A stretch of DNA of 64,000 bases from Sphingomonas sp. CCH9-E2 (GCF_001557215.1 NZ_LSJM01000055.1:4737-68736), one strand, 5' to 3'; counted from the stretch's first letter, positions 14,828-23,534 are shown. Translations and numbers: made by a program. The notes: generated from the letters alone by a model not told the origin.

Positions 14828-14845
14828 ATTAGCACGATGGCTATT
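14828..14845. promoter_or_regulatory. Operator OR1, ATTAGC-N6-GCTATT, next to Cro-like gene
   Basis: ATTAGC, ACGATG and GCTATT keep the half-site spacing with a changed centre. It ends 11 bases before the Cro-like start codon, where binding would block rightward transcription or initiation. Confidence 0.68.
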
Positions 14846-14856
14846 ACTGTTTAGCC

Positions 14857-15084
14857 ATGCTGGAGACGCAACAGACATCGCCCGAGGCCGCGCTGATCGA
14901 GCGCGTGAACCGCAGTTCCTTCACGATGAAGGAGGTTTGCCGAGAGGCAAAGGTGGCCGCCTCGACCCCGTGTCGCTGGTCCTCGCGCGGGTTTGAGGCG
15001 AAGGGTTCGACGATCGCCAAGATGAATGAAGCGCTCGACCGCCTGATCGCGCGCGGGCAGGACATTCGCGCGGACGCGGCCTGA
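14857..15084 (+). CDS. Cro-like helix-turn-helix regulator
   Basis: This 75-residue protein contains FTMKEVCREAKVAASTPCRW (about 22-41), a helix-turn-helix like those of small phage regulators, flanked by helices ALIERVNR and KMNEALDRLIARG. It is the first rightward gene, divergent from the repressor, with two repressor-type operators directly upstream: the usual place of Cro. It may antagonise repressor synthesis when lytic growth begins. Confidence 0.78.
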   Translation: MLETQQTSPEAALIERVNRSSFTMKEVCREAKVAASTPCRWSSRGFEAKGSTIAKMNEALDRLIARGQDIRADAA

Positions 15085-15086
15085 CC

Positions 15087-15554
15087 ATGGGCGGCAACAC
15101 CTTGCCCGAACGCGGCGGCTACGGCTCGCCCGAGGCGCTGTCGCGGCATAGCGGCGCGCGCATCGAAGTGTGCCGGATGGTGTTCGCCGTCGTCGATTTC
15201 GACCCGTTCCGCATCGCGGACCTGCGCAGCCAGTATCGCGACGCGGACCTGCTGCGCCAGCGCCGCGCGGTCGTGTGGTCGGCCAAGTTCCATACCAACG
15301 CATCCTTCTCCGAGATCGGCAAGGCGCTGTGCCGCGATCATTCCAGCATCACCCGCAGCCTGGACGAAGCGCTGGTGATGTGGCGGACCGATGCGGCTTT
15401 CGTCGAATTGTGCGAGCGGATCAGCGAGCGCGCGGTGTTGCGCGGATCGTGGCGCACGCTGGGGCGCCAGCCTGCGTTCGAGTTTCCGCCGATCGAGCGG
15501 CCGCAGCCGGTGGTGCCGCCGCAGGTCGCGTTCGATTTCGGCGGTGCCGGGTGA
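15087..15554 (+). CDS. DnaA domain-IV-like DNA-binding protein
   Basis: This 155-residue protein has a core helix-turn-helix TNASFSEIGKALCRDHSSIT (about 69-88) followed by a helix RSLDEALVMW, closely resembling the DnaA C-terminal domain, in which a conserved DH(T/S) segment contacts DNA. It lacks the AAA+ domain, so it is not an initiator ATPase. Alphaproteobacterial phages often carry such proteins, either as regulators or origin-binding factors. It lies between the Cro-like gene and terminase; its stop overlaps the terminase small subunit GTG start. Confidence 0.75.
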   Translation: MGGNTLPERGGYGSPEALSRHSGARIEVCRMVFAVVDFDPFRIADLRSQYRDADLLRQRRAVVWSAKFHTNASFSEIGKALCRDHSSITRSLDEALVMWRTDAAFVELCERISERAVLRGSWRTLGRQPAFEFPPIERPQPVVPPQVAFDFGGAG

Positions 15555-16315
15555 ACGAGAAGCAAGCGCGGTTCGCGCAGGAATACATCATCGACACGAA
15601 CGCCACCCAGGCAGCGATCCGCGCCGGGTATAGCGAGCGCACGGCCTATTCGCAGGGCGAGCGGCTGTTGAAACATGCTGAGGTGCGCGCCGAGATTGCG
15701 CGGCTTCGTGCAAAGTTGAGCGAGAAGCTGGAAATCACCGCCGAGAATGTCGTCAAGCGGTGGTGGGAGATCGCGACGGCCGATCCCAATGAGCTGATCC
15801 AGTTCCGCCGGCGCTGCTGTCGCTACTGTCATGGCGAGGGTCATGCGTATCAGTGGCGGGACGCGAACGAATTCGCCGCGGCGCTCGCGGCTGCAAAGGA
15901 TCAGATCGACCAGGGCAAGAAGGTCGGGGACGATGATGAGACGGCCCGCGCGTGGATGGACCGGATCCTCAGCGATGCGCCGATCGCCTCCAAGCTCCCG
16001 ACCGATGACGGCGGCTATGGCTTTCGCCGGGACCGCGAGCCGCACGCCGATTGCCCGAATTGCGACGGCGAGGGCGTGCCCGACATCCATGCGGCCGATA
16101 GCCGCAAGCTGACCGGCTCGGCGCGTGCGCTCTATGCGGGCGTCAAGCAGACGCGAGACGGGTTCGAGATCAAGATGCAGGATCAGGGCAAGGCACTCGA
16201 CAACGTCGCGCGCTACCTTGGCCTGTTCAAGGACCGGATGGAGGTCAACGTCACCGATCGCGCGGCGATGATCGCGGCGGCGCGTAAGCGGGCAGCGGCG
16301 AAGCGCGACGAATGA
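15551..16315 (+). CDS. terS: Terminase small subunit with Cys-pair insertion
   Basis: This 254-residue protein starts with GTG at 15551 (GTGA overlap). The N-terminus KQARFAQEYIIDTNATQAAI and RAGYSERTAYSQG (about 4-38) is the classic terminase small-subunit helix-turn-helix that recognises phage DNA for packaging. Residues about 82-195 contain an insertion with two Cys pairs, RYCHGEGHAY and CPNCDGEG, likely a zinc-binding module. A C-terminal basic stretch (RKRAAAKRDE) follows. The open frame extends upstream to 15170, but that is out of frame with the previous real gene and was rejected. Confidence 0.88.
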   Translation: MNEKQARFAQEYIIDTNATQAAIRAGYSERTAYSQGERLLKHAEVRAEIARLRAKLSEKLEITAENVVKRWWEIATADPNELIQFRRRCCRYCHGEGHAYQWRDANEFAAALAAAKDQIDQGKKVGDDDETARAWMDRILSDAPIASKLPTDDGGYGFRRDREPHADCPNCDGEGVPDIHAADSRKLTGSARALYAGVKQTRDGFEIKMQDQGKALDNVARYLGLFKDRMEVNVTDRAAMIAAARKRAAAKRDE

Positions 16316-17844
16316 AGCTGCGCCAGAACCTTGAGGACGATCCCGAGATCGCGCTGATCGAGGACATCGCGGCCTTCACCTTCGATCCCGAGGGCTATGT
16401 AAATTACGCGTTCCCATGGGAGAGCGAGAAGCTGCCGGAGAAGGGGCCGCGCGTCTGGCAGCGCGACACGCTCAAGATCATCGGGGACCACCTGTCGAAC
16501 CCGGAGACGCGGTTTCAGCCGCTGCGCATCGCGGTCGCATCGGGCCACGGCATCGGCAAGTCGGCTTGTATCGCGTTCATCTCCAACTGGGCGCTCGATA
16601 CCTGCGAGGACTGCAAGGTCGTCGTCACGGCCAACACCGAACCGCAGCTGCGCACCAAGACGATGCCGGAGATCTCGAAGTGGCGGAAGATGTCCGTCAC
16701 CTCGCACTGGTTCAAGGTCAACGCGCAGTCGATCGTCAGCCTAGAGAAGGGGCGGGCAGATCAGTGGCGGCTCGACGCGGTCACCTGGTCGAAGGAGAAT
16801 ACCGAGGCGTTCGCGGGCCTGCATAACAAGGGCAAGCGCATCGTCGTTATCTATGACGAAGCGTCGGGCATCGATGATAAAGTCTGGGAGGTCACGCTTG
16901 GCGCGCTGACCGACGAAGAGACCGAGATCATCTGGATCGCGTTCGGCAACCCGACCAAGAACACCGGCGAGTTCCGCTGGTGCTTCGGCAAGAACCGCGC
17001 GCTGTGGCACACGCGCCAGATCGACAGCCGTACGGTCGAGGGCACGAACAAGGTCTATCTGAACAGCTTGGTCGTTGCCTATGGCATCGACAGCGACATC
17101 GTGAAGGTGCGCGTGCTGGGGCAATTCCCCTCCGCGTCGTCGATGCAGTTCATCGGCAACGATATCGTCCAGCGCGCCCGCACTGCGGCGGTGCCCAAGG
17201 GGCTGCTGTCCGATCCGCTGGTGTTCGGCGTGGACTGTGCGCGGTTCGGTGGCGATCATTCGACGCTGGCGATCCGATGCGGCAAGGATGCGCGGACGCG
17301 GCCGTGGAAGCGGTGGCACCAGATCGACAGCATGACGGTGGCTGGTGATGTCGCGCTGCAGGCGCAGATGTGGAAGCCCGATGCGATCATGGTCGATGTC
17401 GGCAATATCGGCGGCGGCGTGATCGATCGCCTGCGCCAGCTGCTCAAGGACAGCGTGCCGGTGTTCGAGGTGCATTTCGGCGGCACGGGCGGGTCGGTCG
17501 AGTGGGCGGCCGGCGTGCATATCAACACGGTCAACAAGCGGTCGATGATGTGGGCGGCGATGCGCGGCTGGCTCAAGGCGGGCGGCGTGATCCCCGACGA
17601 GCAGGTGATCGAGGATGACCTGACCGGGATCGAATATACCTATGCCGGCGGCGGCGAGACCGAGATCGCGCTGGAGAAGAAGTCGCACATGAAGGCCCGC
17701 GGGCTGGCTTCGCCGGACGATGGCGACGCGCTCGCCTGCACCTTCGCCTTCCCGGTCGCGCCGCGCACGACGGCGCGGCGGGATCCTGCAAGCTACATCG
17801 CCGGGCAGGCGACGCATTATGATCGTTTTTCGGAGTTGAACTGA
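16312..17844 (+). CDS. terL: Terminase large subunit
   Basis: This 510-residue packaging motor has the ATPase Walker A ASGHGIGKSA (76-85), Walker B IVVIYDEAS (177-185) and a C-terminal nuclease domain with acidic residues in FGVDCARFGGD (about 304-314), IMVDVGNIGGG (about 357) and DGDALACTFAF. It drives DNA into the procapsid and cuts it. Length and order are normal. It starts four bases before the terS stop and ends overlapping the next small gene. Confidence 0.93.
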   Translation: MKLRQNLEDDPEIALIEDIAAFTFDPEGYVNYAFPWESEKLPEKGPRVWQRDTLKIIGDHLSNPETRFQPLRIAVASGHGIGKSACIAFISNWALDTCEDCKVVVTANTEPQLRTKTMPEISKWRKMSVTSHWFKVNAQSIVSLEKGRADQWRLDAVTWSKENTEAFAGLHNKGKRIVVIYDEASGIDDKVWEVTLGALTDEETEIIWIAFGNPTKNTGEFRWCFGKNRALWHTRQIDSRTVEGTNKVYLNSLVVAYGIDSDIVKVRVLGQFPSASSMQFIGNDIVQRARTAAVPKGLLSDPLVFGVDCARFGGDHSTLAIRCGKDARTRPWKRWHQIDSMTVAGDVALQAQMWKPDAIMVDVGNIGGGVIDRLRQLLKDSVPVFEVHFGGTGGSVEWAAGVHINTVNKRSMMWAAMRGWLKAGGVIPDEQVIEDDLTGIEYTYAGGGETEIALEKKSHMKARGLASPDDGDALACTFAFPVAPRTTARRDPASYIAGQATHYDRFSELN

Positions 17845-18080
17845 TGATCCGATCGCGCCTGATCAATGTGCGTCGCCAGACTGTGCACGGTGTAGACCTG
17901 ATGGTCGCGGACTTCCGCGATGGCGACGAGTTGGGTAGTGTGTCGGTCGAGGTCGTCGTTTATGAGGCGCATGGCGATGCGGCGCTGGAAGAGCAGGTCG
18001 AGGGGGCGCTGGCGGAAGTCGAGGCTCGGCGGCGGCGCGCGAGCGTCGGCCCGATGTTGCGGCATGCCGAGTTAAGGTGA
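17844..18080 (+). CDS. Small phage protein after terminase, 78 aa
   Basis: A 78-residue protein (MIRSRLINVRRQTVHGVDLM...), start overlapping the terL stop by one base. It has a beta-rich first half (GVDLMVADFRDGDELG) and a charged helix at the end. Short genes at this position are common in podoviruses and unannotated. Function unknown. Confidence 0.68.
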   Translation: MIRSRLINVRRQTVHGVDLMVADFRDGDELGSVSVEVVVYEAHGDAALEEQVEGALAEVEARRRRASVGPMLRHAELR

Positions 18081-18138
18081 CGATTCGACAGCCGTCTGAA
18101 ATGGGCGCATGATCTCCCTCCTCTAGGGGGAGGATGAC

Positions 18139-18321
18139 ATGCTCAAGCTGTTTGCTTCGTCTGTTGCCGCGTTCGCCTTATCCAGCGCAGCGCCCATCTG
18201 CACAACGGCCGTCGCCGGTGGCCAGCAGGGTTGCTGCTCGCATCATGGCGGCGTCTGCGGCTGTGCGGGAAGCCGCAAGAAATGCTGCGACGGGACGTTG
18301 AGCCCCAGTTGTCGCTGCTAG
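18139..18321 (+). CDS. Small exported Cys-rich protein
   Basis: A 60-residue protein preceded by a strong GGGGGAGG ribosome site. It has a signal peptide (MLKLFASSVAAFALSSAAPI, followed by TTAVAGG) and a mature part dense in cysteine: GCCSHHGGVCGCAGSRKKCC then DGTLSPSCRC. This pattern occurs in small proteins of sphingomonad phages and plasmids. It may be a periplasmic disulphide-rich or metal-binding peptide, possibly a lysogenic-conversion gene, since it is not needed for capsid assembly by position alone. Confidence 0.75.
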   Translation: MLKLFASSVAAFALSSAAPICTTAVAGGQQGCCSHHGGVCGCAGSRKKCCDGTLSPSCRC

Positions 18322-18408
18322 CTTGCGCGCGGCGCGCGCGGCCTTCGTGCATTAGCGCCACCTAGTCGGGCCGTCCCCGCATGACGCCATCTCACTGGAG
18401 ATGGCATC

Positions 18409-18582
18409 ATGTGCGGTACGCCCGACGTTCCCAATCCCCCTGAACGCCAATCGGCGCGTGCGCCGAGCGGCGATATCGGCCTGCGCATGGCTGATCGCGA
18501 CCGTCGGCGCCGTGGTTACGGCGCGGCGATGATCGCGCCCGCGTCCGGCATGGCCGCGACCACGAACGTCCTTGGGGTCTGA
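18409..18582 (+). CDS. 57-residue phage protein before portal
   Basis: ATG at 18409, with GGAG 12 bases upstream, opens a 57-residue frame whose stop overlaps the portal start (ATGA). The peptide starts MCGTPDVPNPPERQ and has a basic centre (MADRDRRRRGYG) and a small-residue end. Short proteins beginning MCG...PP occupy this spot in related podoviruses and are likely virion or assembly components. Confidence 0.68.
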   Translation: MCGTPDVPNPPERQSARAPSGDIGLRMADRDRRRRGYGAAMIAPASGMAATTNVLGV

Positions 18583-20330
18583 TGGCCCAGGGCGGCACCC
18601 TGACCCTGCGGCGCTCCGAGGATGACAAGGCGCGCGAGCATGCGGAGCATCGCCACAAGGCGATGATGCCGTCGAGCGATATCGTGGCCGATTGCTACGA
18701 GATCGCCGGGCTGTGCCTGCCGCAGCGGTCGCGCGCGCTGGTCGAAAGCCACAAGGGTAAGCAGCGCAACGCATCGACCAAGGTCAACCTCTACGACGGG
18801 CACAGCATCCGCAGCATGCGGACGCTGGGCAATGGCATGCTGTCGGGCATGGCGTCGCGGTCACGGCCGTGGCGCAAGTCGAAGCTGGAGGATGAGGCGC
18901 TGGGCGATAGCTATGGCGTGCGCGTCTGGCTGTCGGCCTATGACAAGCTGATGGACGCGGCGCTCGCGTCGTCGAACTTCTATGACGCGATGCTCTGCTG
19001 CTTCCTCGAAATGGGGGCATTTGGCACGGGTGCGGTGCTGTTTCAGGCGCACGATGCGGACAGCCCCAAGCTGGTCGCGCATGCGCTGACCTTCGGCGAA
19101 TATGGCATCGCGCTCGGCGCGGACCTGACGCCGGACAGCCTGTCGCGCACCTATTCGCTGACCACGCGCCAGATGGTCGCGTCGCATGTCGCGGACCGCT
19201 TCGACAGCCGCAAGCTCGACTGGTCGCGTGTCACCAAGGCGGTGGAAGAGGCGTGGGACAAGGGCGACTATGAGCGCCGCTTTCCGGTCAAGCAGCTGAT
19301 CGAACCGAACCCGGCCTATCTGCCCGGTCGGCTGGGCAAGATCGGCATGCCTTATCGCTCGCTCAAATGGGAGGCGGGGCAGGAGGATCGCAAGTCGTTC
19401 CTCGCGATCGAGGGGTATCGCTCGCAGCCATTCTGTTCGCCGCGCTGGGAAGCGCTGGCCGGGGATGTCTGGGGAACGGGTCCCGGCAAGGTGGCGCTGC
19501 CCGATATGCGCGCGCTGCAGCTGCAGGCAAAGCGCAAGGGCGAGGCGACCGACATGATCGTGAAGCCTGCGACCTGGGGGCCTCCCACCATCGGACGGAT
19601 CGGCATGCTGCCCGGTGCGCATACCACGGTCGCCGCGGCGGATATGAGCGTCGGGATCAAGCCGGTCTATGAGCTCGATTACCGCACGATCAGCATCCTG
19701 CGTGAAGACGTCATCGATGCGCGCGAGTCGGTCGACCGCGCCAAGTATGTCGACCTGTTCATGGCCGTCACCAATATGGACGGGGTGCAGCCGCGCAACG
19801 TCGAGGAGTTGGCGCGGCGGCATGAGGAGCAGCTTACCCAGCTCGGCCCGGTGGTCGATCGCGCCAATGGCGAGGGCCTGCAGATCGCGAACGATCGCGT
19901 TCACGACATCCTCGCCTCGCGTGGCGACCTGCTCAACAGCCTGCCTCCGCCGCCCGAAGAGCTGATGGACGAAGAGATCCGGACGGACTTCATCGGCATC
20001 CTTGCCCAGGCACAGCAGATGCTGGGGATCAGCAGCACGGAGCGCGCGGTCAGCTTTGTCGGCAACATGTCGGCGGCATTCCCCGGCGCTGCGGACAACA
20101 TCGATCCCGATGCGATCGTGCGCGATTATTGGCAGCGCGTCGGGGCGATCCCGGCGGGTATGCGCGACGCCAAGGCGGTGGAGGCGATGCGGGCGCAGCG
20201 CGCGCAGGCGGAGAATGCCGAGCGCATGGCGGCGATGATGCCGGCGGCGCGCGATGGCGCGGACGCGGCGCGGCTGCTGTCCGAAGCGGATACCGGGACC
20301 GGATCGCTGCTTGAGAGGCTGGTCGGGTGA
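18582..20330 (+). CDS. Portal / head-to-tail connector protein
   Basis: This 582-residue protein is of the podovirus head-to-tail connector family: N-terminal LPQRSRALVESHKGKQRN, then YDGHSIRSMRTLGNGMLSGM (about 68-87), the conserved block EMGAFGTGAVLFQ (about 144-156), and a C-terminal helical tail from about 490. Twelve copies would form the DNA entry vertex. It precedes the Bbp19-like and scaffold genes, the usual order. Length is typical (about 550-600). Confidence 0.9.
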   Translation: MAQGGTLTLRRSEDDKAREHAEHRHKAMMPSSDIVADCYEIAGLCLPQRSRALVESHKGKQRNASTKVNLYDGHSIRSMRTLGNGMLSGMASRSRPWRKSKLEDEALGDSYGVRVWLSAYDKLMDAALASSNFYDAMLCCFLEMGAFGTGAVLFQAHDADSPKLVAHALTFGEYGIALGADLTPDSLSRTYSLTTRQMVASHVADRFDSRKLDWSRVTKAVEEAWDKGDYERRFPVKQLIEPNPAYLPGRLGKIGMPYRSLKWEAGQEDRKSFLAIEGYRSQPFCSPRWEALAGDVWGTGPGKVALPDMRALQLQAKRKGEATDMIVKPATWGPPTIGRIGMLPGAHTTVAAADMSVGIKPVYELDYRTISILREDVIDARESVDRAKYVDLFMAVTNMDGVQPRNVEELARRHEEQLTQLGPVVDRANGEGLQIANDRVHDILASRGDLLNSLPPPPEELMDEEIRTDFIGILAQAQQMLGISSTERAVSFVGNMSAAFPGAADNIDPDAIVRDYWQRVGAIPAGMRDAKAVEAMRAQRAQAENAERMAAMMPAARDGADAARLLSEADTGTGSLLERLVG

Positions 20331-20626
20331 GCCGCCGCGCCAGTCAGGAAGAGCTCGATATGCAGCTGCTGATGCGCAACGCGGCGTTCCGACGCTTTTT
20401 GTTGCGTGTTTGTTCTCATGCCGGTATATGGCGTTCAACAGCCGGAGCCGATCAGGTCCTTCTCATGGAAGGACGCAGGTCTCTGGGGTTGGACATTCTT
20501 ACCGAGGCTGCAGCGGGCGTGCCCCGCGCAACGAGCGTCGAGCATGTGCTCGCCGTCATCCTCACCGAATCCACCCCCAAGGAGACCGACGATGCGGAAG
20601 CCCGCGATCAATCCCTTTCTGATTAA
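20327..20626 (+). CDS. Bbp19-like phage protein
   Basis: This 99-residue protein begins with GTG at 20327 overlapping the portal stop. It contains RNAAFRRFLLRVCSHAGIW and EGRRSLGLDILTE, a signature of the small Bbp19 family found after portal genes in BPP-1-like phages. A helical protein, perhaps a virion component. Its end overlaps the scaffold gene by 35 bases. Confidence 0.75.
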   Translation: MSRRASQEELDMQLLMRNAAFRRFLLRVCSHAGIWRSTAGADQVLLMEGRRSLGLDILTEAAAGVPRATSVEHVLAVILTESTPKETDDAEARDQSLSD

Positions 20627-21458
20627 CCGTCTGGCGCTGTCGCCGGTCGAGCGCGCCATGGGCCGCGTCATGCGCGCGCCTGACGGCCATGCCGATGGCG
20701 GCGCGGCCGATGCGTCCGCGACCGCCGCAGCGAACGCCGCAGCGAACGCGCAGGATCCTGCAGCCGCCGCCGACCCGGGTGCAGCGGATGCGGCCGCGCA
20801 GGCGGCGCAGGGCGATCAGCAGCAGGGGGCGGGCGATGGCGACGCAAAGGCCGATGGCGAAGACGGTTCCTTCCTTGGCACCGCTGGACAAGGTGAAGGG
20901 CAGGAAGGCGCGGAGGGCGAGGGCGAAAAAGACACGGGCGGCGATGAAGGCGCTGCTGCGGGCGCTCCCGAGAAATATGAGCTGACGCCGCCCGAAGGGT
21001 TCGAGGCGATCGATCCCGCGCTGATGGGCGAAGCCGAGCCGGTGCTGCGCGAGCTGAACCTGTCGAACGAACAGGCACAGAAGCTGGTGCCGCTGGTCGG
21101 CAAGGCGATCCAGGACGCGGTCGCGAAGGCGAACGATGCCGGGGCGCAGCAGGTCGCCGATATGCGCAAGGGCTGGGCCGACGCGTTCGACGCGGATCCA
21201 GAGATCGGCGGCGCGAACCGCAAGGCGACCGAGGCGTCCGCCGCGCGCGCGTTCGATCACTATGGTCTCAAGCCCGGCGAAGGGCTGCGCCAGCTGCTCG
21301 ACGAAAGCGGGATCGGCAACCATCCTGACATGATCCGCTTTGTGGCGCGCGTTGGTCGCGACCTGGCGGAGGGTAGCTTCGAGCGCGGTGACACCGTGCC
21401 GCAACCGAAGACGCCGGAGCAGAAGCTCTATGGCGAAGAGTTCCAACCGAAAGGGTAG
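20592..21458 (+). CDS. Scaffold-like protein
   Basis: This 288-residue protein starts at ATG 20592 with AAGGAG upstream. After a short start (MRKPAINPFLINRLALSPVE) it has a long Ala/Asp/Gly/Gln-rich, disordered region (about 30-120), then a helical acidic segment (ELTPPEGFEAIDPAL, LSNEQAQKLVPLVGKA) and a C-terminal part with FDHYGLKPGEGLRQL. Composition and position just before the capsid gene match scaffolding proteins. A start at 20406 would overlap the upstream gene for most of its length and was rejected. Confidence 0.82.
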   Translation: MRKPAINPFLINRLALSPVERAMGRVMRAPDGHADGGAADASATAAANAAANAQDPAAAADPGAADAAAQAAQGDQQQGAGDGDAKADGEDGSFLGTAGQGEGQEGAEGEGEKDTGGDEGAAAGAPEKYELTPPEGFEAIDPALMGEAEPVLRELNLSNEQAQKLVPLVGKAIQDAVAKANDAGAQQVADMRKGWADAFDADPEIGGANRKATEASAARAFDHYGLKPGEGLRQLLDESGIGNHPDMIRFVARVGRDLAEGSFERGDTVPQPKTPEQKLYGEEFQPKG

Positions 21459-21461
21459 CAT

Positions 21462-22496
21462 ATGGGTGTACGCAACGGGGCGCTTGCGACGCTGGTCGAT
21501 GTCACCGCCACTTATGGCGAGGCCGGTGAAGCACAGGGTGAGGTCGCCGAAATCCTCACCAAGGACAATCCTGTCCTTGAAGATCTTCCGTGGAAGGAGG
21601 GCAACCTTCTGACGGGTGAGCGCACCTGGGTGCGCACGGGTAAGCCGACGCCGCAGTATCGCCGGTACAATCAGGGCGTCGCCAAGTCGAAGGGCACGGT
21701 CGGTTCGTTCGACGAAACCGCCGCGCAGCTGGCTGGCGCGTCGCAGATGGATCGCGGGCTCGCGATCCTCGGCGGCAATCCGGCCAAGGCGCGGATGTCG
21801 TTCGCCAAGCCGTGGCACGATGCCATGAACGAGACGTTCGCAGAGCGCCTGTTCTACGGGAACGCGTTCTTCGAGTCGAAGGAGTTCACCGGTCTCGCGC
21901 CGCGCTTCAACGATCTGTCGGGTCCGACGAAGAGCCAGATCATCGATTGCCAGGGCTCCGGCATCGACAATCGGTCGATGTGGCTGATCAACTGGGATCT
22001 CGACAAGGTCGGCGGCCTGTATCCGAAGGGCACGAAGGCGGGCCTGCTGCACATGGACACCACCGCCAACAAGGCGCTGGGTCCGGACGGCTACCCGATC
22101 GGCGACGTCGTCCAGGACGAAAACGGCAACGACTATCTCGCCTACACCGACTGGTGGCAGTGGGATCATGGCCTGTTCGTCAAGGATCCGCGCGCCGTCG
22201 TCCGCGCCGCGAATATCGACTATTCGCTGCTGACGCCGAACCGCAGCACCGGTGCCGATCTGGAAGACGTGATGGTGCAGATGTACCACCGCTGCCAGCA
22301 TATCGGCCCCAACGCCGCCTACTATGTTCCCGGCCCGCTCGGCGCGATCATCCACCGTCAGGCGCTCAACGATGCGCGCCAGGGCCGTGGCATGCTCGGC
22401 TTCGACGAGGTCGGCGGCAAGAAGGTGCCGACCGTGCTCGGCGTCCCCATCCGCTCGCTCGATGTGCTGAACATCGACGAAGCCCGCGTCGTCTAA
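21462..22496 (+). CDS. Major capsid protein (BPP-1-like)
   Basis: This 344-residue protein resembles the major head protein of BPP-1-like podoviruses: ALATLVDVTATYGEAG near the N-terminus, ERTWVRTGKPTPQYRRYNQG (about 53-72), and FGFD/LGVPIRSLDVLN near the end. The sequence lacks a signal or membrane segment. Between scaffold and the Bbp16-like gene, with TAAGGAGG-type ribosome sites around, it is the expected abundant protein. Confidence 0.87.
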   Translation: MGVRNGALATLVDVTATYGEAGEAQGEVAEILTKDNPVLEDLPWKEGNLLTGERTWVRTGKPTPQYRRYNQGVAKSKGTVGSFDETAAQLAGASQMDRGLAILGGNPAKARMSFAKPWHDAMNETFAERLFYGNAFFESKEFTGLAPRFNDLSGPTKSQIIDCQGSGIDNRSMWLINWDLDKVGGLYPKGTKAGLLHMDTTANKALGPDGYPIGDVVQDENGNDYLAYTDWWQWDHGLFVKDPRAVVRAANIDYSLLTPNRSTGADLEDVMVQMYHRCQHIGPNAAYYVPGPLGAIIHRQALNDARQGRGMLGFDEVGGKKVPTVLGVPIRSLDVLNIDEARVV

Positions 22497-22505
22497 GGAG
22501 GCACC

Positions 22506-22958
22506 ATGAACACCGACAAGGAACTGCTCTGCTCCGAGAAGCAGGCGATCACCGCCGATGCGGTCTCGACCGATGCCATCCTGATGAAGGGGCTTCTGGG
22601 CGCGGACCGCAGCCGCAACCTGCGTGCGTTCTGCCAGATCGAGGCGGATTTCACTCCGGACGGGTCGGCCACCGGCATCACGTTCGAGATCATCCAGGCG
22701 GATAACGCCGCGCTGACCACGAACGTGCAGTCGCTCTACTCGACCGGCGCGATCGCCAACGGGTCGAGCAACGTCAACCTGAAGGCTGGCAAGCGCGTCA
22801 TCGACGTGCCGCTGCCCAAGGTGACGAAGGACTATCTCGGCTTCCGCTACACCACCAACGTCGGGGATTACACCACCGGCAAGGTGACCGCGGGCCTTGT
22901 GGTCGGCACCGACACCGCCCTCGCCGAACGTCCGATCGGCGAACTGCACGGCTACTAA
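22506..22958 (+). CDS. Capsid decoration-like protein (Bbp16-like)
   Basis: This 150-residue protein follows the capsid with AAGGAGG just upstream. It is beta-rich (GITFEIIQADNAALTTNVQS, KVTAGLVVGTDTAL), resembling Bbp16-family proteins that stabilise or decorate capsids. No catalytic motif. Function inferred from family resemblance and position. Confidence 0.75.
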   Translation: MNTDKELLCSEKQAITADAVSTDAILMKGLLGADRSRNLRAFCQIEADFTPDGSATGITFEIIQADNAALTTNVQSLYSTGAIANGSSNVNLKAGKRVIDVPLPKVTKDYLGFRYTTNVGDYTTGKVTAGLVVGTDTALAERPIGELHGY

Positions 22959-22970
22959 GGGAGAGCCTCG

Positions 22971-23432
22971 ATGGAAAAGATGATCCTCGACCGCAAGCGC
23001 TTCATCGGCGGGCGTCTGGCGCAGGAAGGTGAAGAGATCGACCTCGACGAAAAGGGCGGCTTCATGCCGGCCGGTTCGACGCCGGTCGATCAGATGACGA
23101 CCGAGCAGCTCGAAGCGATCCTCGCCAAGCGCAAGAAGGAAGAGGGCAAGGCTGCAAAGCCCCAGCTCGACCATGACAGCGATGGCAAGGCGGGCGGTTC
23201 GAAGCCGCGCGCCGCGGCGGGCGCGAAGGCCGCCAAGGCAACGGGTGGAAAGACGCCTGCTCCGGCACCGACGCCGCCGGTCAAGCCGAGTGAGGGCGAC
23301 GAGCTGTCGCTCGACGGCAAGGACCGGGCCGCGCTGATCGAGGTGGCTGGGCGCGAAGGCGTCGAGTTCGCGGAAGATGCGACCGACGACGAAATCCGCT
23401 CCGCAATCATTGCGAAGCGCGACGACGCCTGA
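22971..23432 (+). CDS. Virion-associated Lys/Ala-rich protein
   Basis: A 153-residue protein with an N-terminal beta segment (MEKMILDRKRFIGGRLAQEG), a lysine/alanine-rich linker (about 85-105: SKPRAAAGAKAAKATGGK) and a C-terminal helical domain (DRAALIEVAGREGVEFAED) that resembles a small SAP/HeH-type fold. It ends the capsid block before the terminator at 23458. Probably a minor structural protein. Confidence 0.68.
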   Translation: MEKMILDRKRFIGGRLAQEGEEIDLDEKGGFMPAGSTPVDQMTTEQLEAILAKRKKEEGKAAKPQLDHDSDGKAGGSKPRAAAGAKAAKATGGKTPAPAPTPPVKPSEGDELSLDGKDRAALIEVAGREGVEFAEDATDDEIRSAIIAKRDDA

Positions 23433-23457
23433 TCGGGGCTGCGTTGACTGACGGAAG

Positions 23458-23487
23458 CGGGGCGGCCTTCGGGTCGCCCCGTTTTTG
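23458..23487 (+). terminator. Rho-independent terminator after capsid block
   Basis: CGGGGCGGCC, loop TTCG and GGTCGCCCCG form a 10-bp stem with one G-U pair, followed by TTTTTG. It separates capsid genes from tail genes and may lower downstream transcription relative to capsid proteins. Confidence 0.85.
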
Positions 23488-23534
23488 TTTGTGCGTTCGC
23501 CGCGCGCGTCAGGTTGCGGCGGCATAGCTGGGGC

